DNA from: Luteimonas abyssi
GTDB taxonomy: Bacteria > Pseudomonadota > Gammaproteobacteria > Xanthomonadales > Xanthomonadaceae
Length of the DNA stretch: 64,000 nt
Assembly (NCBI RefSeq): GCF_001482195.1
Contig: NZ_KQ759763.1
Span: forward strand, 2,815,924 to 2,879,923
Reading direction: 5' to 3'
The notes beneath the pieces were generated by a model, which was given only the letters and a program-made list of their open reading frames with translations, had not been told where the DNA came from and made no database searches. Position 1 is the stretch's first letter. Every line of letters starts with the position of its first letter. A program made the position numbers and the translations under genes. Positions 10,213 to 22,301 of this stretch are shown one piece after another.

Positions 10213-10647
10213 ATGAAGAAGATGCAGCAGGGCTTCACCCTGATCGAACTGATGATCGTCGTCGCGATCATCGCCATCCTGGCCGCTATCGCGCTGCCGG
10301 CGTACCAGAACTATGTCGCCCGTGCACAGGCGTCGGAAGCGCTGACGGCCACCGCTGGCGTTCGCGCCGACATCGGTGTCACCTTGGCGGAGACCGGTGG
10401 TTTCCCGGCTGCGGACAGCTCGATCGGGGAAGCGATCGAAACGCTGGAAGGTCGTTACTTCGAGGCGGGCGGCGCTGTTATTGGAGAGGACGGCGCTATT
10501 GAAGTGACCTTCAACAATGGCGCGCTTGACGAGCAGACCATGGAAATTACGCCCAACCTCAACGAGGCCGGCGACCAGATCGCCAGCTGGACCTGCTCCG
10601 GCCTGGCTAACGTCCAGCACATCCCGTCGGGCTGCCGCGAAGACTGA
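10213..10647 (+). CDS. pilA: Type IV major pilin (prepilin)
   Basis: The 144-residue precursor has a short positively charged leader MKKMQQG. Cleavage by PilD falls before [20 protein letters not shown], leaving N-terminal Phe and the conserved Glu5. The hydrophobic helix packs into the pilus core and the rest forms the exposed globular domain. A C-terminal disulfide loop is likely between the two Cys in [16 protein letters not shown]. Start ATG at 10213 after AGGGGAT. It has its own sigma-54 promoter and a strong terminator, so it is a single-gene transcript. The 3' half uses more AT-ending codons than neighbouring genes, common for surface-exposed pilins that recombine. Confidence 0.96.
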   Translation: MKKMQQGFTLIELMIVVAIIAILAAIALPAYQNYVARAQASEALTATAGVRADIGVTLAETGGFPAADSSIGEAIETLEGRYFEAGGAVIGEDGAIEVTFNNGALDEQTMEITPNLNEAGDQIASWTCSGLANVQHIPSGCRED

Positions 10648-10682
10648 TGTAAAGCGAAATTTCTCTTTCGTGAAGCATCATC

Positions 10683-10712
10683 AGACCCCGCCTCGGCGGG
10701 GTCTGTTTTTTT
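10683..10712 (+). terminator. Strong intrinsic terminator after pilA
   Basis: A 10-bp perfect stem AGACCCCGCC/GGCGGGGTCT with a TC loop, followed by G and seven T, 36 nt past the pilA stop. It separates pilA from pilB, allowing high pilin expression without over-expressing the assembly ATPase. Confidence 0.95.
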
Positions 10713-10812
10713 GGGGCACTGGGGCCTTGCCACTCTGATAGGCCGCCCAGAACTTTTCGCCCCATTCCAACCAGCCTCATACTGGACCCAAGATGCAACA
10801 GGAGCGACATCC

Positions 10813-12537
10813 ATGAACGCCATTCCGACCGCCAACCTTGTAGGCATTACCGGTATTGCCCGCCGTCTGGTACAGGACGGCGCATTGGATGAAGCAAGCG
10901 CACGCGAGGCGCTGGACAGGGCATCGACCGAAAAAAAGCAGGTTGGCGCCTGGCTGCGGGAACACCGTAAAGTAAGTGGCGCACAGCTCGCATCGGCAAA
11001 CTCCATCGAGTTCGGGATGCCGATCTTCGATCCATCTGCAATGGATGCAAGCCAAAGTGCAGTGAAGCTCATCAAAGAGGAGCTTCTTCGCAAGCACAGC
11101 GTCTTGCCACTGTTCAAGCGTGGCGGGAAGCTCTTCGTGGGCACTGCAGAGCCTACTGATACCCGTGCTCTCGATGAAATCAAATTCCACACCAATCTGG
11201 TTGTCGAGCCGATTCTTGTCGATGACGACCTTCTCCGGCGAACCCTAGAGCTGTGGCTCGATGCCAATGATTCGTTCGGTCAGGATCTTGAAGGCACCGA
11301 TGGCCTCGAGAACCTTGATGTCGGCACGGATGACGATGGAAAGAGCGATAGCCTCGCCGACGGCAAGGGCGACGACACCCCCATCGTCAAGTTCGTCAAC
11401 AAAGTTCTGGTCGATGCAATCCGCAAGGGCGCGTCCGATATCCACTTCGAACCCTACGAAACCGATTACCGCGTCCGCCTGCGCATCGACGGCATCCTCA
11501 AGCAAGTCGCCAAGATGCCGGTCAAGCTCAACAGCCGGATCACCGCGCGCCTGAAGGTCATGGCGCAGTTGGATATCGCAGAGAAGCGCGTACCCCAGGA
11601 CGGCCGCATCAAACTCAACCTGTCCAAGACCAAGCAGGTCGATTTCCGCGTGAGCACGCTGCCGACGCTGTTCGGCGAAAAGGTAGTGTTGCGTATCCTC
11701 GACGGCAGTGCGGCCAAGCTGGGCATCGAGAAGCTGGGCTACGAGCCGGACCAGCAGAAGCTCTTCCTGGACGCCGTCCACAAACCCTACGGCATGGTCC
11801 TGGTCACGGGCCCGACCGGCTCGGGCAAGACCGTGTCGCTTTACACAGCGCTGGGCATCCTCAACAACGAGGAGCGCAACATCTCCACCGTGGAAGACCC
11901 GGTAGAAATCCGCCTACCCGGCGTCAACCAAGTCCAGCAGAACACCAGGCGCGGCATGACCTTCGCCGCCGCACTGCGCTCGTTCCTGCGACAGGATCCG
12001 GACATCATCATGGTCGGCGAGATCCGCGACCTGGAAACCGCCGAGATCGGCGTGAAAGCGGCGCAGACCGGTCACATGGTGCTGTCGACCCTGCACACCA
12101 ACGACGCGCCGCAGACGATCTCGCGTCTGATGAACATGGGCATTGCCCCCTACAACATCACCTCGTCGGTGACCTTGGTCATCGCCCAGCGCCTGGCACG
12201 CAGGTTGTGCGAGCGCTGCAAGAAGCCGATGGAGCTGCCCGAGGCCGCGCTGCTGGCGGAAGGCTTCAGCGCCGCCGAAATCGAGGCCGGGCTGAAGCTG
12301 TTCGACGCCGTGGGCTGCGACGAATGCACCAACGGCTACAAGGGCCGTACCGGCATCTACCAAGTGATGCCGATGACGGAGGAAATCCAGGAGATCGTGC
12401 TGGCGGGAGGCAATGCATTGCAGATCGCCGAGGCCGCGCAGCGCTCGGGCATCCGCGACCTTCGGCAGTCCGCCCTGAAGAAGGTCCAGCAAGGAGTCAC
12501 CAGCCTGGCCGAGATCAACCGCGTCACCAAAGATTAG
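10813..12537 (+). CDS. pilB: Type IV pilus assembly ATPase PilB
   Basis: Hexameric cytoplasmic motor for pilus extension. 574 residues, the family size. The N-terminal domain is followed by the GspE/PilB ATPase core: Walker A GPTGSGKT at 333-340, an Asp box after it (ILNNEERNISTVEDPVE), Walker B-type MVGEIRDLETAEI and the His box TGHMVLSTLHTNDA. Two CxxC pairs (CERCKKP and CDECTNG) form the zinc-binding finger typical of PilB. Start ATG at 10813 with GGAG about 9 nt ahead. The first 200 or so codons are much less GC-rich than the ATPase core (see findings). Confidence 0.97.
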   Translation: MNAIPTANLVGITGIARRLVQDGALDEASAREALDRASTEKKQVGAWLREHRKVSGAQLASANSIEFGMPIFDPSAMDASQSAVKLIKEELLRKHSVLPLFKRGGKLFVGTAEPTDTRALDEIKFHTNLVVEPILVDDDLLRRTLELWLDANDSFGQDLEGTDGLENLDVGTDDDGKSDSLADGKGDDTPIVKFVNKVLVDAIRKGASDIHFEPYETDYRVRLRIDGILKQVAKMPVKLNSRITARLKVMAQLDIAEKRVPQDGRIKLNLSKTKQVDFRVSTLPTLFGEKVVLRILDGSAAKLGIEKLGYEPDQQKLFLDAVHKPYGMVLVTGPTGSGKTVSLYTALGILNNEERNISTVEDPVEIRLPGVNQVQQNTRRGMTFAAALRSFLRQDPDIIMVGEIRDLETAEIGVKAAQTGHMVLSTLHTNDAPQTISRLMNMGIAPYNITSSVTLVIAQRLARRLCERCKKPMELPEAALLAEGFSAAEIEAGLKLFDAVGCDECTNGYKGRTGIYQVMPMTEEIQEIVLAGGNALQIAEAAQRSGIRDLRQSALKKVQQGVTSLAEINRVTKD

Positions 12538-12558
12538 GGCGAACAGGGTGTTCGCCCT
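12536..12558 (+). terminator. Hairpin beginning in the pilB stop codon
   Basis: Perfect 10-bp stem AGGGCGAACA/TGTTCGCCCT with a GGG loop; its first two bases belong to the TAG stop of pilB. There is no T-run, so it may be a 3'-end stabiliser or a factor-assisted stop rather than a classic terminator. A second hairpin (stem GCCCCAT, 12613-12629) follows in the 203-nt gap before pilC. Confidence 0.55.
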
Positions 12559-12740
12559 GTCGTTCTCCGGAACGAAATCCCGGGTGATCCGGGCCAAAAG
12601 ACCGCCGGCGGCGCCCCATCACATGGGGCCGCCGACCAAAACAGGCAGCCGATCACACCCGGGAATGCCGCGCTCGGGGCGGACGCGCTACCATCCGCAA
12701 TGCATTCCGGCCCGGGGAGGCCGGCCAAGGGGATTGAACG

Positions 12741-14012
12741 ATGTCCGTGAGCCGTTCCGCCGCCAAGACGGCGGCCCGCAAGTCTGCCGCGCCCGCCCGT
12801 CAGGGCGTGACCCTCGAAACGTTCGTCTGGGAGGGCACTGACAAGCGCGGGACCAAGATGAAGGGCGAGCAGCAGGCCAAGAGCGCCACGCTGCTGCGTG
12901 CCGAGCTGCGTCGTCAGGGCATCAACCCGTCGCTGGTCAAGACCAAGCCCAAGCCCCTGTTCGGCGGAGCCGGCAAGAAAATTACCTCCAAGGACATCGC
13001 CGTCTTCAGCCGCCAGATCGCCACGATGATCAAGTCGGGCGTTCCAATCGTGCAGGCTTTGGAAATTATCGGGAGCGGTCACAAGAACCCGAAGATGGCG
13101 CAGATGATCAACGCCATCCGCAGCGACATTGAGAACGGCAATGCATTTGCTGAAGCATTGGGCAAGTACCCGGTCCAATTCGACGAGCTGACCCGCAACC
13201 TGGTTCATGTGGGCGAGGCTGCGGGTGTCCTGGAGACCGTGCTCGACAGCATCGCGACTTACAAAGAGAACATCGAGTCGCTCAAAGGCAAGATCAAAAA
13301 GGCTCTTTTTTACCCGCTGACGGTCATCGCGGTCGCGATCATCGTGAGCGCCATCCTTTTGATCTTCGTGGTTCCCCAGTTCGAATCTGTATTCTCCAAC
13401 TTCGGCGCAGACCTACCCGCGTTCACCCAGCTGATCGTGGCCGCAAGCCGCTTCATGGTGTCCTATTGGTGGGCGATACTTGGAATCGTCGTCGCGACAG
13501 CCACAGGCTTTGTTTTCAGCTACAAACGCTCTCCAGCGATGCAACACACCGTCGATCGATGGATGCTCAAGGTTCCGGTGATCGGCCAGATTCTTCACAA
13601 TGCGGCTATCGCACGCTTCAGCCGCACGCTTGGCACGACGTTCAAAGCCGGTGTTCCTCTCGTGGAGGCTCTGGAGTCGGTAGCCGGTGCGACAGGCAAC
13701 ACCGTGTACGAGAAGGCAACGCTGCGGGTTCGGGAAGACGTCTCGGTCGGTTACCCAATGAATATGGCGATGAAACAGGTCAACCTGTTTCCACACATGG
13801 TGATCCAGATGACCGCGATCGGCGAAGAAGCGGGCGCGCTCGACACCATGCTGTTCAAAGTGGCGGACTTCTATGAGGAAGAAGTCAACAATGCTGTGGA
13901 TGCGCTATCGAGCTTGATCGAACCCATGATCATGATCTTCATCGGCGTGGTGGTCGGTGGCATGGTGATCGGCATGTATCTGCCCATCTTCAAATTGGCG
14001 TCGGTCGTCTGA
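12741..14012 (+). CDS. pilC: Type IV pilus inner-membrane platform protein PilC
   Basis: Polytopic inner-membrane protein that links the PilB motor to pilin polymerisation. 423 residues with two GspF domains: about 90-215 (FSRQIATMIKSGVPIVQALEII) and about 290-415 (FSRTLGTTFKAGVPLVEALESV). Three main membrane segments lie near 190-215, 240-262 and 395-418. Start ATG at 12741 after AAGGGGA. It lies between pilB and pilD on the same strand, 24 nt before pilD. Parts of the gene (for example 13501-13560, 31 of 60 bases G or C by my count) are less GC-rich than the surroundings. Confidence 0.96.
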   Translation: MSVSRSAAKTAARKSAAPARQGVTLETFVWEGTDKRGTKMKGEQQAKSATLLRAELRRQGINPSLVKTKPKPLFGGAGKKITSKDIAVFSRQIATMIKSGVPIVQALEIIGSGHKNPKMAQMINAIRSDIENGNAFAEALGKYPVQFDELTRNLVHVGEAAGVLETVLDSIATYKENIESLKGKIKKALFYPLTVIAVAIIVSAILLIFVVPQFESVFSNFGADLPAFTQLIVAASRFMVSYWWAILGIVVATATGFVFSYKRSPAMQHTVDRWMLKVPVIGQILHNAAIARFSRTLGTTFKAGVPLVEALESVAGATGNTVYEKATLRVREDVSVGYPMNMAMKQVNLFPHMVIQMTAIGEEAGALDTMLFKVADFYEEEVNNAVDALSSLIEPMIMIFIGVVVGGMVIGMYLPIFKLASVV

Positions 14013-14035
14013 CGCCCCTCCGCTAGAATCCCCCC

Positions 14036-14902
14036 ATGGCATTCCTCGACCAGAACCCGCTGCTCGGGTACCCCGCGGCTGCGCTGTTCGGGCTCGCGCT
14101 CGGCAGTTTCCTCAACGTCGTCATCCTGCGCATGCCCCGGCGGCTGGAGTGGGAGTGGAAGCGCGATGCGCGCGAGGTGCTGGAGCAGCCCGAACTCTAC
14201 GATCCCCCGCCACCGGGGATTGTGGTGGAACGCTCGCACTGTCCGCACTGCGGCCACCAGCTGTCGTGGTACGAGAACATTCCGTTGTTCAGCTGGCTGG
14301 CCCTGCGCGGCAAATGCCGGGCATGCAAGACGCCGATCTCGATCCAGTACCCGCTGGTCGAGGCGCTGACGATGCTGTTGGTGCTGGCCTGTGTGTGGAA
14401 CTTCGGGTTCGGCTGGCAGGGCTTCGGCGCGATCGTGCTGACCTGCTTCCTGATCGCGCTGTCGGGCATCGACCTGCGCACGCAACTGTTGCCGGACCAG
14501 CTCACCCTGCCCTTGATGTGGCTGGGGCTGATCGCCGCGGCGGACAACCTCTACATGCCGGCCAAGCCCGCCCTGCTCGGGGCGATCGCCGGCTACGTGG
14601 CGCTGTGGTCGGTGTGGTGGGTGTTCAAGCAGCTCACCGGCAAGGAAGGCATGGGGCACGGCGATTTCAAGCTGCTGGCCGCGCTGGGCGCCTGGTGCGG
14701 GCTGGCGGGCGTGTTGCCCATCGTGCTGCTGTCGGCGGTGGCCGGGGCGATCATCGGCTCGATCTGGTTGGCCACCCAGGGCCGCGACCGCGCCACGCCG
14801 ATCCCGTTCGGGCCGTACCTGGCGATCGCCGGCTGGATCGTCTTCATGTGGGGCGACGAGATCATCGGCACCTACCTGCGCTACGCGGGCATCGGCGGCT
14901 GA
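14036..14902 (+). CDS. pilD: Prepilin peptidase / N-methyltransferase PilD
   Basis: Bifunctional inner-membrane aspartyl protease that cleaves prepilins and methylates the new N-terminal Phe. 288 residues. The N-terminal cytoplasmic domain has the two CxxC zinc pairs (CPHC and CRAC), followed by multiple membrane helices. Catalytic aspartates are in GIDLRTQLLPD and in the GxGD motif MGHGDFKLLAALG. It starts 24 nt after pilC, so the two are probably co-transcribed. Confidence 0.97.
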   Translation: MAFLDQNPLLGYPAAALFGLALGSFLNVVILRMPRRLEWEWKRDAREVLEQPELYDPPPPGIVVERSHCPHCGHQLSWYENIPLFSWLALRGKCRACKTPISIQYPLVEALTMLLVLACVWNFGFGWQGFGAIVLTCFLIALSGIDLRTQLLPDQLTLPLMWLGLIAAADNLYMPAKPALLGAIAGYVALWSVWWVFKQLTGKEGMGHGDFKLLAALGAWCGLAGVLPIVLLSAVAGAIIGSIWLATQGRDRATPIPFGPYLAIAGWIVFMWGDEIIGTYLRYAGIGG

Positions 14903-15007
14903 GCGGCGGAGTCGCGCGTCTCCGCCTCAGGCGTCGGCGACGCCGCAGCATGGACATCACGGTCGCACCGGGGACAATGGTGCGATACCCGCCCCGAGCC
15001 GCCCGAC

Positions 15008-17554
15008 ATGATGCCAAGCGCGTCCACGCCCGTCCGCAGCCGTGCCGTGCCCCGGACACCCAGGCACGGGTGGATGGCAGCGCTTCTCGTCGTGGCGACG
15101 CTGTTCACGACGCTGCCGGCGCTGGCGCAGGTCGCTCCGACCGCCTCGGCGGCGGCGACCGGCCCGGCGGCGGACACGCCGCCGGCCTCCCCCGTCGACA
15201 CCGCGACCGCCACCCTGGCCCAGGCCGCGGACGATCTTCGAGCGCTGGAAGAACGTCTACCCGACGCACGCGACACCGGCGACTTCGTGCAACTGCGCGA
15301 TGCGGCGGTCGCACTGGATGTCCGAGTCCAGGACGCGGTCCGCACGCTTGAAGCCGAGCTCGCCGGCGCCCAGAGCCGCCTGGACGAGCTTGGCGCCGCG
15401 CCGGATGATCCCGACAGCGAAGGCGAGGACATCCGCGACCGGCGCGCGGAACTGTCCGCACGCGCGGCCAGCATGGACGCCACGATCAAGCGCGGACGCC
15501 TGCTCTCGATTGATGTGCGCGATACCCGCGAGGCGATCACCGCCGAGCAGAACCGCCGCCTCGGCGCACAGCTGTCGGAGCGCTTCGGCTCTCCGCTGGC
15601 GCCGCGTCTGTGGCGTGCCGTCGCGGAGGACTTCCCCACCGACCGCCAGCGCGTGCAAGCGTTTCTCGGCCTGGCCGAGCGCAGCCTCCGCGATGCGCTC
15701 GGCCGCATGGGCCTGGCGGGCGCCGCCGCCGTCGTGCTCGTCGCGTTCGTGCTCGCCTGGCCGCTGCGCCGCTGGCTGCGGCGGATCGGCCGTGGGTACG
15801 CGATCCGCCACACCCCTGGCGGCCGCCTCCGGCGTTCGGTCCTGGCGATGTGGCTGGTGGTGTCCGGCACCCTGTGCATCGGCTTGGCGGCCTGGCTGCT
15901 GAGTCACTTCCTGCGCTGGGGCGACCCGCCCGCGGATGCGATGGACCAGCTCGCCAACGCGCTGGTCGCGGCCTCGGTGTTCGGCGCGCTCGCGGCCACG
16001 CTGGGCAACAGCCTGCTGCTGCCCAACAACGCCAGCTGGCGCCTGCCGCCCCTGCCCGACGCGATCGTCGACCGCCTGCGCCCCTATCCCTGGCTGGCCG
16101 GCGGCCTGATCTTCATGGACCGGGTCGTCGAAGCCGTGGTCCAGGCGATCAATCCGCACGATGCATTGGCCGCGACGATCACCGGCGCCGTGGCCTTGAG
16201 CTACGCGCTGCTCGCGATCAGTGTGCGCCGCCAGCACGTCCAGGCCGACGGCACGGCGGACGCCATCGCATTGCCGCTGGCGGCGGGCGTGCGCGTATTG
16301 CTGGCGGCGATCCGGCTGGCGGTGGTGGTCCTGGTCGTCGCACTGGCCCTGGGCTACTTCCAGTTCGCGCTGCTGATCGGTCGCGAGATCGTCTGGGTGA
16401 GCGTGGTCGCGGCGGGCCTGTACCTGTTCTGGGTCGGGGTGGACGACCTGTGCGGCATGCTGTTCGGCGGCGACAGCCGGGTCGCGACGGCGGGGGCCAG
16501 CGCCACCGGGATGTCGCCCCAGCGGATGCAGCAGGCGGGCCTGATCGTGGCCGCGGTGATGAAGATCGCGCTGGCCCTGATGGCGATCGGGCTGATCCTG
16601 GGGCCCCTGGGCACCAGTTTCTCCGGCTGGCGCGAGCTCATCTCGGCCGCGGCCGGTGGGCTGCGCATCGGCGAGGTCGTGATCACGCCGTCGGGTGTGG
16701 CCAAGGCGCTGTTGATCCTCGGCGGCGGCTGGATGCTGGTGCAGGCCGCGCACACCTGGCTGGTGGAGCGCTATCTGCCGGCCACCGATCTCGACGTGGC
16801 CGCACGCAATTCGGTGGCCACCGTCGCGCGCTACTTCGGAATCACCGTGGTCCTGGCACTGGGGCTGGCCGCGCTGGGCGTGGGCATCCAGCAGATCGGG
16901 CTGGTGGTGGGCGCGCTGTCGGTGGGTATCGGCTTCGGCCTGCAGGCGATCACCCAGAACTTCATCTCCGGCCTGATCCTGCTGGCCGAGCGCCCGGTCA
17001 AGATCGGCGACTGGGTCCGTGTCGGCGATTTCGAGGGCGACGTGCAGAAGATCAACGTGCGCGCGACCGAGATCCGCGTGGCCGATCGCTCCACCGTGAT
17101 CGTGCCCAACTCGGAACTGATCACCAAGCCGTTCCGCAACATGACGCTGGCCGACCCGCTGGGGCGGATCCTGTTGCAGTTCTCGGTGCCGCTGGACACC
17201 GATGTGGACGCGGTCCGCGACGTGCTGCTCGAGGTATTCGGCGAGCATCCGGACGTCCTGGCGGAACCAGCGCCCTCGGTCACCCTCGACGGCATCGCCA
17301 ATGCCAGTATCGGGATCACCGCGGTCGCCTTCGCCCGCTCGCCACGCGTGGTGGGCGGCATCCGCAGCGCCCTGCTGTTCGCGCTGCTGCGCAGGCTGCG
17401 TACCGCCGGCATCCAGCTGGCGCCCACGGCGCAGAACATCCGCCTGCTGCGCGAGGAGGACGCGCCCGGCGGCACCACCGCATCGCCCTCGCCCGGCACT
17501 TCGCACGATCGGGCCGGCGCCGACCCATCCGGCACGGCGGAGCCGTCGCCGTGA
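15008..17554 (+). CDS. Large MscS-family mechanosensitive channel with DUF3772-like N-terminus
   Basis: 848 residues with a signal peptide (hydrophobic run ending PALAQ, about residues 23-41). A periplasmic helical domain of the DUF3772 type follows (about 45-220), then roughly ten membrane helices. The MscS core lies near 620-790: pore helix ALSVGIGFGLQAITQNFISG, then the beta domain RPVKIGDWVRVGDFEGDVQKI. Such channels release solutes on hypo-osmotic shock. The stop codon overlaps the coaE start by 4 nt (GTGA), so coaE translation is coupled to it. As I recall related genomes, pilD and coaE are often neighbours, so this gene may be an insertion into that pair. Confidence 0.9.
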   Translation: MMPSASTPVRSRAVPRTPRHGWMAALLVVATLFTTLPALAQVAPTASAAATGPAADTPPASPVDTATATLAQAADDLRALEERLPDARDTGDFVQLRDAAVALDVRVQDAVRTLEAELAGAQSRLDELGAAPDDPDSEGEDIRDRRAELSARAASMDATIKRGRLLSIDVRDTREAITAEQNRRLGAQLSERFGSPLAPRLWRAVAEDFPTDRQRVQAFLGLAERSLRDALGRMGLAGAAAVVLVAFVLAWPLRRWLRRIGRGYAIRHTPGGRLRRSVLAMWLVVSGTLCIGLAAWLLSHFLRWGDPPADAMDQLANALVAASVFGALAATLGNSLLLPNNASWRLPPLPDAIVDRLRPYPWLAGGLIFMDRVVEAVVQAINPHDALAATITGAVALSYALLAISVRRQHVQADGTADAIALPLAAGVRVLLAAIRLAVVVLVVALALGYFQFALLIGREIVWVSVVAAGLYLFWVGVDDLCGMLFGGDSRVATAGASATGMSPQRMQQAGLIVAAVMKIALALMAIGLILGPLGTSFSGWRELISAAAGGLRIGEVVITPSGVAKALLILGGGWMLVQAAHTWLVERYLPATDLDVAARNSVATVARYFGITVVLALGLAALGVGIQQIGLVVGALSVGIGFGLQAITQNFISGLILLAERPVKIGDWVRVGDFEGDVQKINVRATEIRVADRSTVIVPNSELITKPFRNMTLADPLGRILLQFSVPLDTDVDAVRDVLLEVFGEHPDVLAEPAPSVTLDGIANASIGITAVAFARSPRVVGGIRSALLFALLRRLRTAGIQLAPTAQNIRLLREEDAPGGTTASPSPGTSHDRAGADPSGTAEPSP

Positions 17555-18162
17555 GCCGCTACGTCATCGGGCTGACGGGCGGAGTCGCATCGGGCAAGAG
17601 CGAGGTCGAGGCGCGCTTCGTCTCCCTCGGCACGACCGTCGCGGACGCCGATGTCGCCGCACGCGAGGCGGTGGCGCTCGGCAGCCGGGGACTGGCGGAT
17701 GTGGTGGCAGCCTTCGGCCGCGACGTGCTGCTGGACGACGGCGGTCTGGACCGGGCACGCATGCGCCGGCTCGTGTTCGACGACCCCACCGCTCGCCAGC
17801 GCCTGGAAGCCATCGTGCATCCCCGCGTCCGCGCACGCCTGCAGGCGATGTGCGAAGCGGCGCCGGGGCCGTATGCGATCGCGGCGATCCCGCTGCTGGC
17901 CGAAGGCGGTCGCACCCACTACCCCTGGATCGATCGCGTGCTCGTCGTCGATGTGCCGCGCGCGGTCCAGTTGGCGCGCCTGCAGCGGCGCGACGGGATC
18001 GATGCCGGGTTGGCCGAACGCATGCTGGCGGCCCAGGCCACGCGCGAGTCGCGGTTGGACATCGCCGATGACGTGCTCTACAACGACGGCCCGCTGGACG
18101 CACTCGACCCGCACGTTGCGGCGCTCGACGCGCAGTATCGCCGTCTGGCCGCGATGGACTGA
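17551..18162 (+). CDS. coaE: Dephospho-CoA kinase
   Basis: Last step of coenzyme A synthesis: phosphorylates the 3'-hydroxyl of dephospho-CoA with ATP. 203 residues, the family size. Walker A GGVASGKSEV near residue 10; DADVAAREAV provides the catalytic Asp; the CoA-binding lid contains HPRVRARL and IPLLAEGG. The GTG start overlaps the preceding channel gene's TGA (GTGA). Converges with the Nudix gene, which ends 6 nt away on the other strand. Confidence 0.96.
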   Translation: MSRYVIGLTGGVASGKSEVEARFVSLGTTVADADVAAREAVALGSRGLADVVAAFGRDVLLDDGGLDRARMRRLVFDDPTARQRLEAIVHPRVRARLQAMCEAAPGPYAIAAIPLLAEGGRTHYPWIDRVLVVDVPRAVQLARLQRRDGIDAGLAERMLAAQATRESRLDIADDVLYNDGPLDALDPHVAALDAQYRRLAAMD

Positions 18163-18168
18163 GGCGCC

Positions 18169-19188
18169 TCAGCGATCCGACCCGGCCCCGCCTCGGTTGG
18201 CACGACGCCCACCCCGGTTCGTCGCAGGTGCGTCCCAGAATCGTCGGATCGCCGCGATGCCTTGCGCGCCGTGCGCACGGGCGATGTCGAAATCGTCGGG
18301 CCCGAGGCCGCCGATGGCGTAGATGGGCAATGCGACGATCTCGCGCAAGGCGGCGAACCGCCCCCAGCCGATCCCATCGACGCCCGGATGACTGGCGGTC
18401 TCGGCCACGGGCCCCAGCACCACGAAATCGCATCCCAGCGACTGGGCCGACCGCAGCTCCTCACCATCGTGACAGGATGCGGCCAGCGGCATCTCCGCCG
18501 GCACCGGCCGCTCGTGCAGCGTGCGCAGTTGCGCCGCACGCAGATGCAGACCGCAACCGTGCTCGTTGGCGAGATCGGCCTCGCCATTGATCAGACACTG
18601 CGCACCGACCGCGCGCGTCAGCACCGCGGCACCGGCCACCAGTCGCCCTCGGCGCGCCGCATCCAGCCCGGGCAGGCGCACCTGCAGGCGCCGCACGCCA
18701 CCGGCCAGCAGCCGCTCGATGCCGGCCAGCCAATCCTCGTCGCGCGTATCCGCATCGGGCTCGGGCGTGACCGCATAGCGTGCCGGCTGCAACAGCGCGG
18801 CGACCACAGGCTTGTCGGCAGGCGGCATGTCGTAGCGGACGAGCTTGTCCCGAGGCACCCAGGCCATGGCCTGACCTTCGCGTCCCTTGGGCGTTCCCCG
18901 CCAACGATCGATCCGGCGCACATCCAGGCGCAGGCGCTTGCCCGGATAGCGCTGCGGCACCGCGATCAGCGGATCGCCGATGTCGACGCGGATACCGAGC
19001 TCCTCGTCGAGCTCGCGCACCAGGGCGGCCTCGGCGCTCTCGCCGGGTTCGCGCTTGCCACCGGGAAACTCCCACAACCCGGCCAGGTCCCGCCCCTCGG
19101 TTCGCCGGGTCAGCAACACCCGGCCCCGCGCATCGCTGATCACGCCCGCCACGACTTCGACGGCGGCGACATCGTCCTGTTCACTCAT
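18169..19188 (-). CDS. mutT: Nudix hydrolase (MutT-like) fused to thiamine-phosphate-synthase-like domain
   Basis: 339 residues. The N-terminal Nudix domain (about 8-135) has the box GGKREPGESAEAALVREL-DEELGI, with all catalytic Glu present; MutT members remove 8-oxo-dGTP from the nucleotide pool. The C-terminal half (about 145-320) resembles ThiE/TenI barrels, with VLGPVAETASHPGVDGIGW and PIYAIGGLGPDDF. This fusion is known in Pseudomonas and xanthomonads; the second domain's role is unclear. Start ATG at 19188 (MSEQDDVAAVEVVAG) is chosen because the upstream open frame contains hairpin repeats. Converges with coaE. Confidence 0.92.
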   Translation of the reverse strand: MSEQDDVAAVEVVAGVISDARGRVLLTRRTEGRDLAGLWEFPGGKREPGESAEAALVRELDEELGIRVDIGDPLIAVPQRYPGKRLRLDVRRIDRWRGTPKGREGQAMAWVPRDKLVRYDMPPADKPVVAALLQPARYAVTPEPDADTRDEDWLAGIERLLAGGVRRLQVRLPGLDAARRGRLVAGAAVLTRAVGAQCLINGEADLANEHGCGLHLRAAQLRTLHERPVPAEMPLAASCHDGEELRSAQSLGCDFVVLGPVAETASHPGVDGIGWGRFAALREIVALPIYAIGGLGPDDFDIARAHGAQGIAAIRRFWDAPATNRGGRRANRGGAGSDR

Positions 19189-19391
19189 GACGACATCATC
19201 GGCAACAACCGCGCCATCGGCAATCGCCGGTCCCGGCAAGGCACGACACGGCACCGAACCAGCGCAGCGTACCCGCAGGCAGAAGGGTCTTCGTCCCGGA
19301 TCGACGCGAGACCGACGACGGCGACAGCGCCGGGCGGCTCCCAGCCGCCCAGCCATCGGGCGCGAAAACCCGCAGCTCCCCCCAAAGCAAA

Positions 19392-19425
19392 GCCCCCCTT
19401 GGTAAGGGGGGCGCGCCGAAGGCGC
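19392..19425. repeat. Double-hairpin element, copy B
   Basis: Perfect stem GCCCCCCTT/AAGGGGGGC with loop GGT (19392-19412), followed at once by GCGCC-GAA-GGCGC (19413-19425). Read on the minus strand it has the same order and loop (TTC) as copy A at 4234-4274. It lies in the 328-nt gene-free gap between the Nudix gene and secA. Confidence 0.8.
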
Positions 19426-19452
19426 GGGGGATCGGAAGAAAACACCGTATAT

Positions 19453-19516
19453 CCAGGTCCGCAACGCGGATCTGGGTATGCAGCCCGTATCGCGGGCTGC
19501 ATCACGGGCAGCTCAG

Positions 19517-19534
<18 letters not shown>
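19453..19534 (-). terminator. Three tandem hairpins at the 3' end of secA
   Basis: Three stems in 82 nt: 19453-19475 (10 bp CCAGGTCCGC with one G-T pair), 19478-19502 (10 bp ATGCAGCCCG, loop TATCG) and a perfect 32-bp palindrome at 19503-19534 (half-site CACGGGCAGCTCAGCT). The palindrome covers the last five secA codons and the stop. No T-run is present. Probable role is termination or 3'-end protection of the secA message; this is inference. Confidence 0.6.
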
Positions 19535-22273
<2,739 letters not shown>

Positions 22274-22301
22274 GAAGGTACCGAAGTCTTGAGTTCAGGA
22301 C

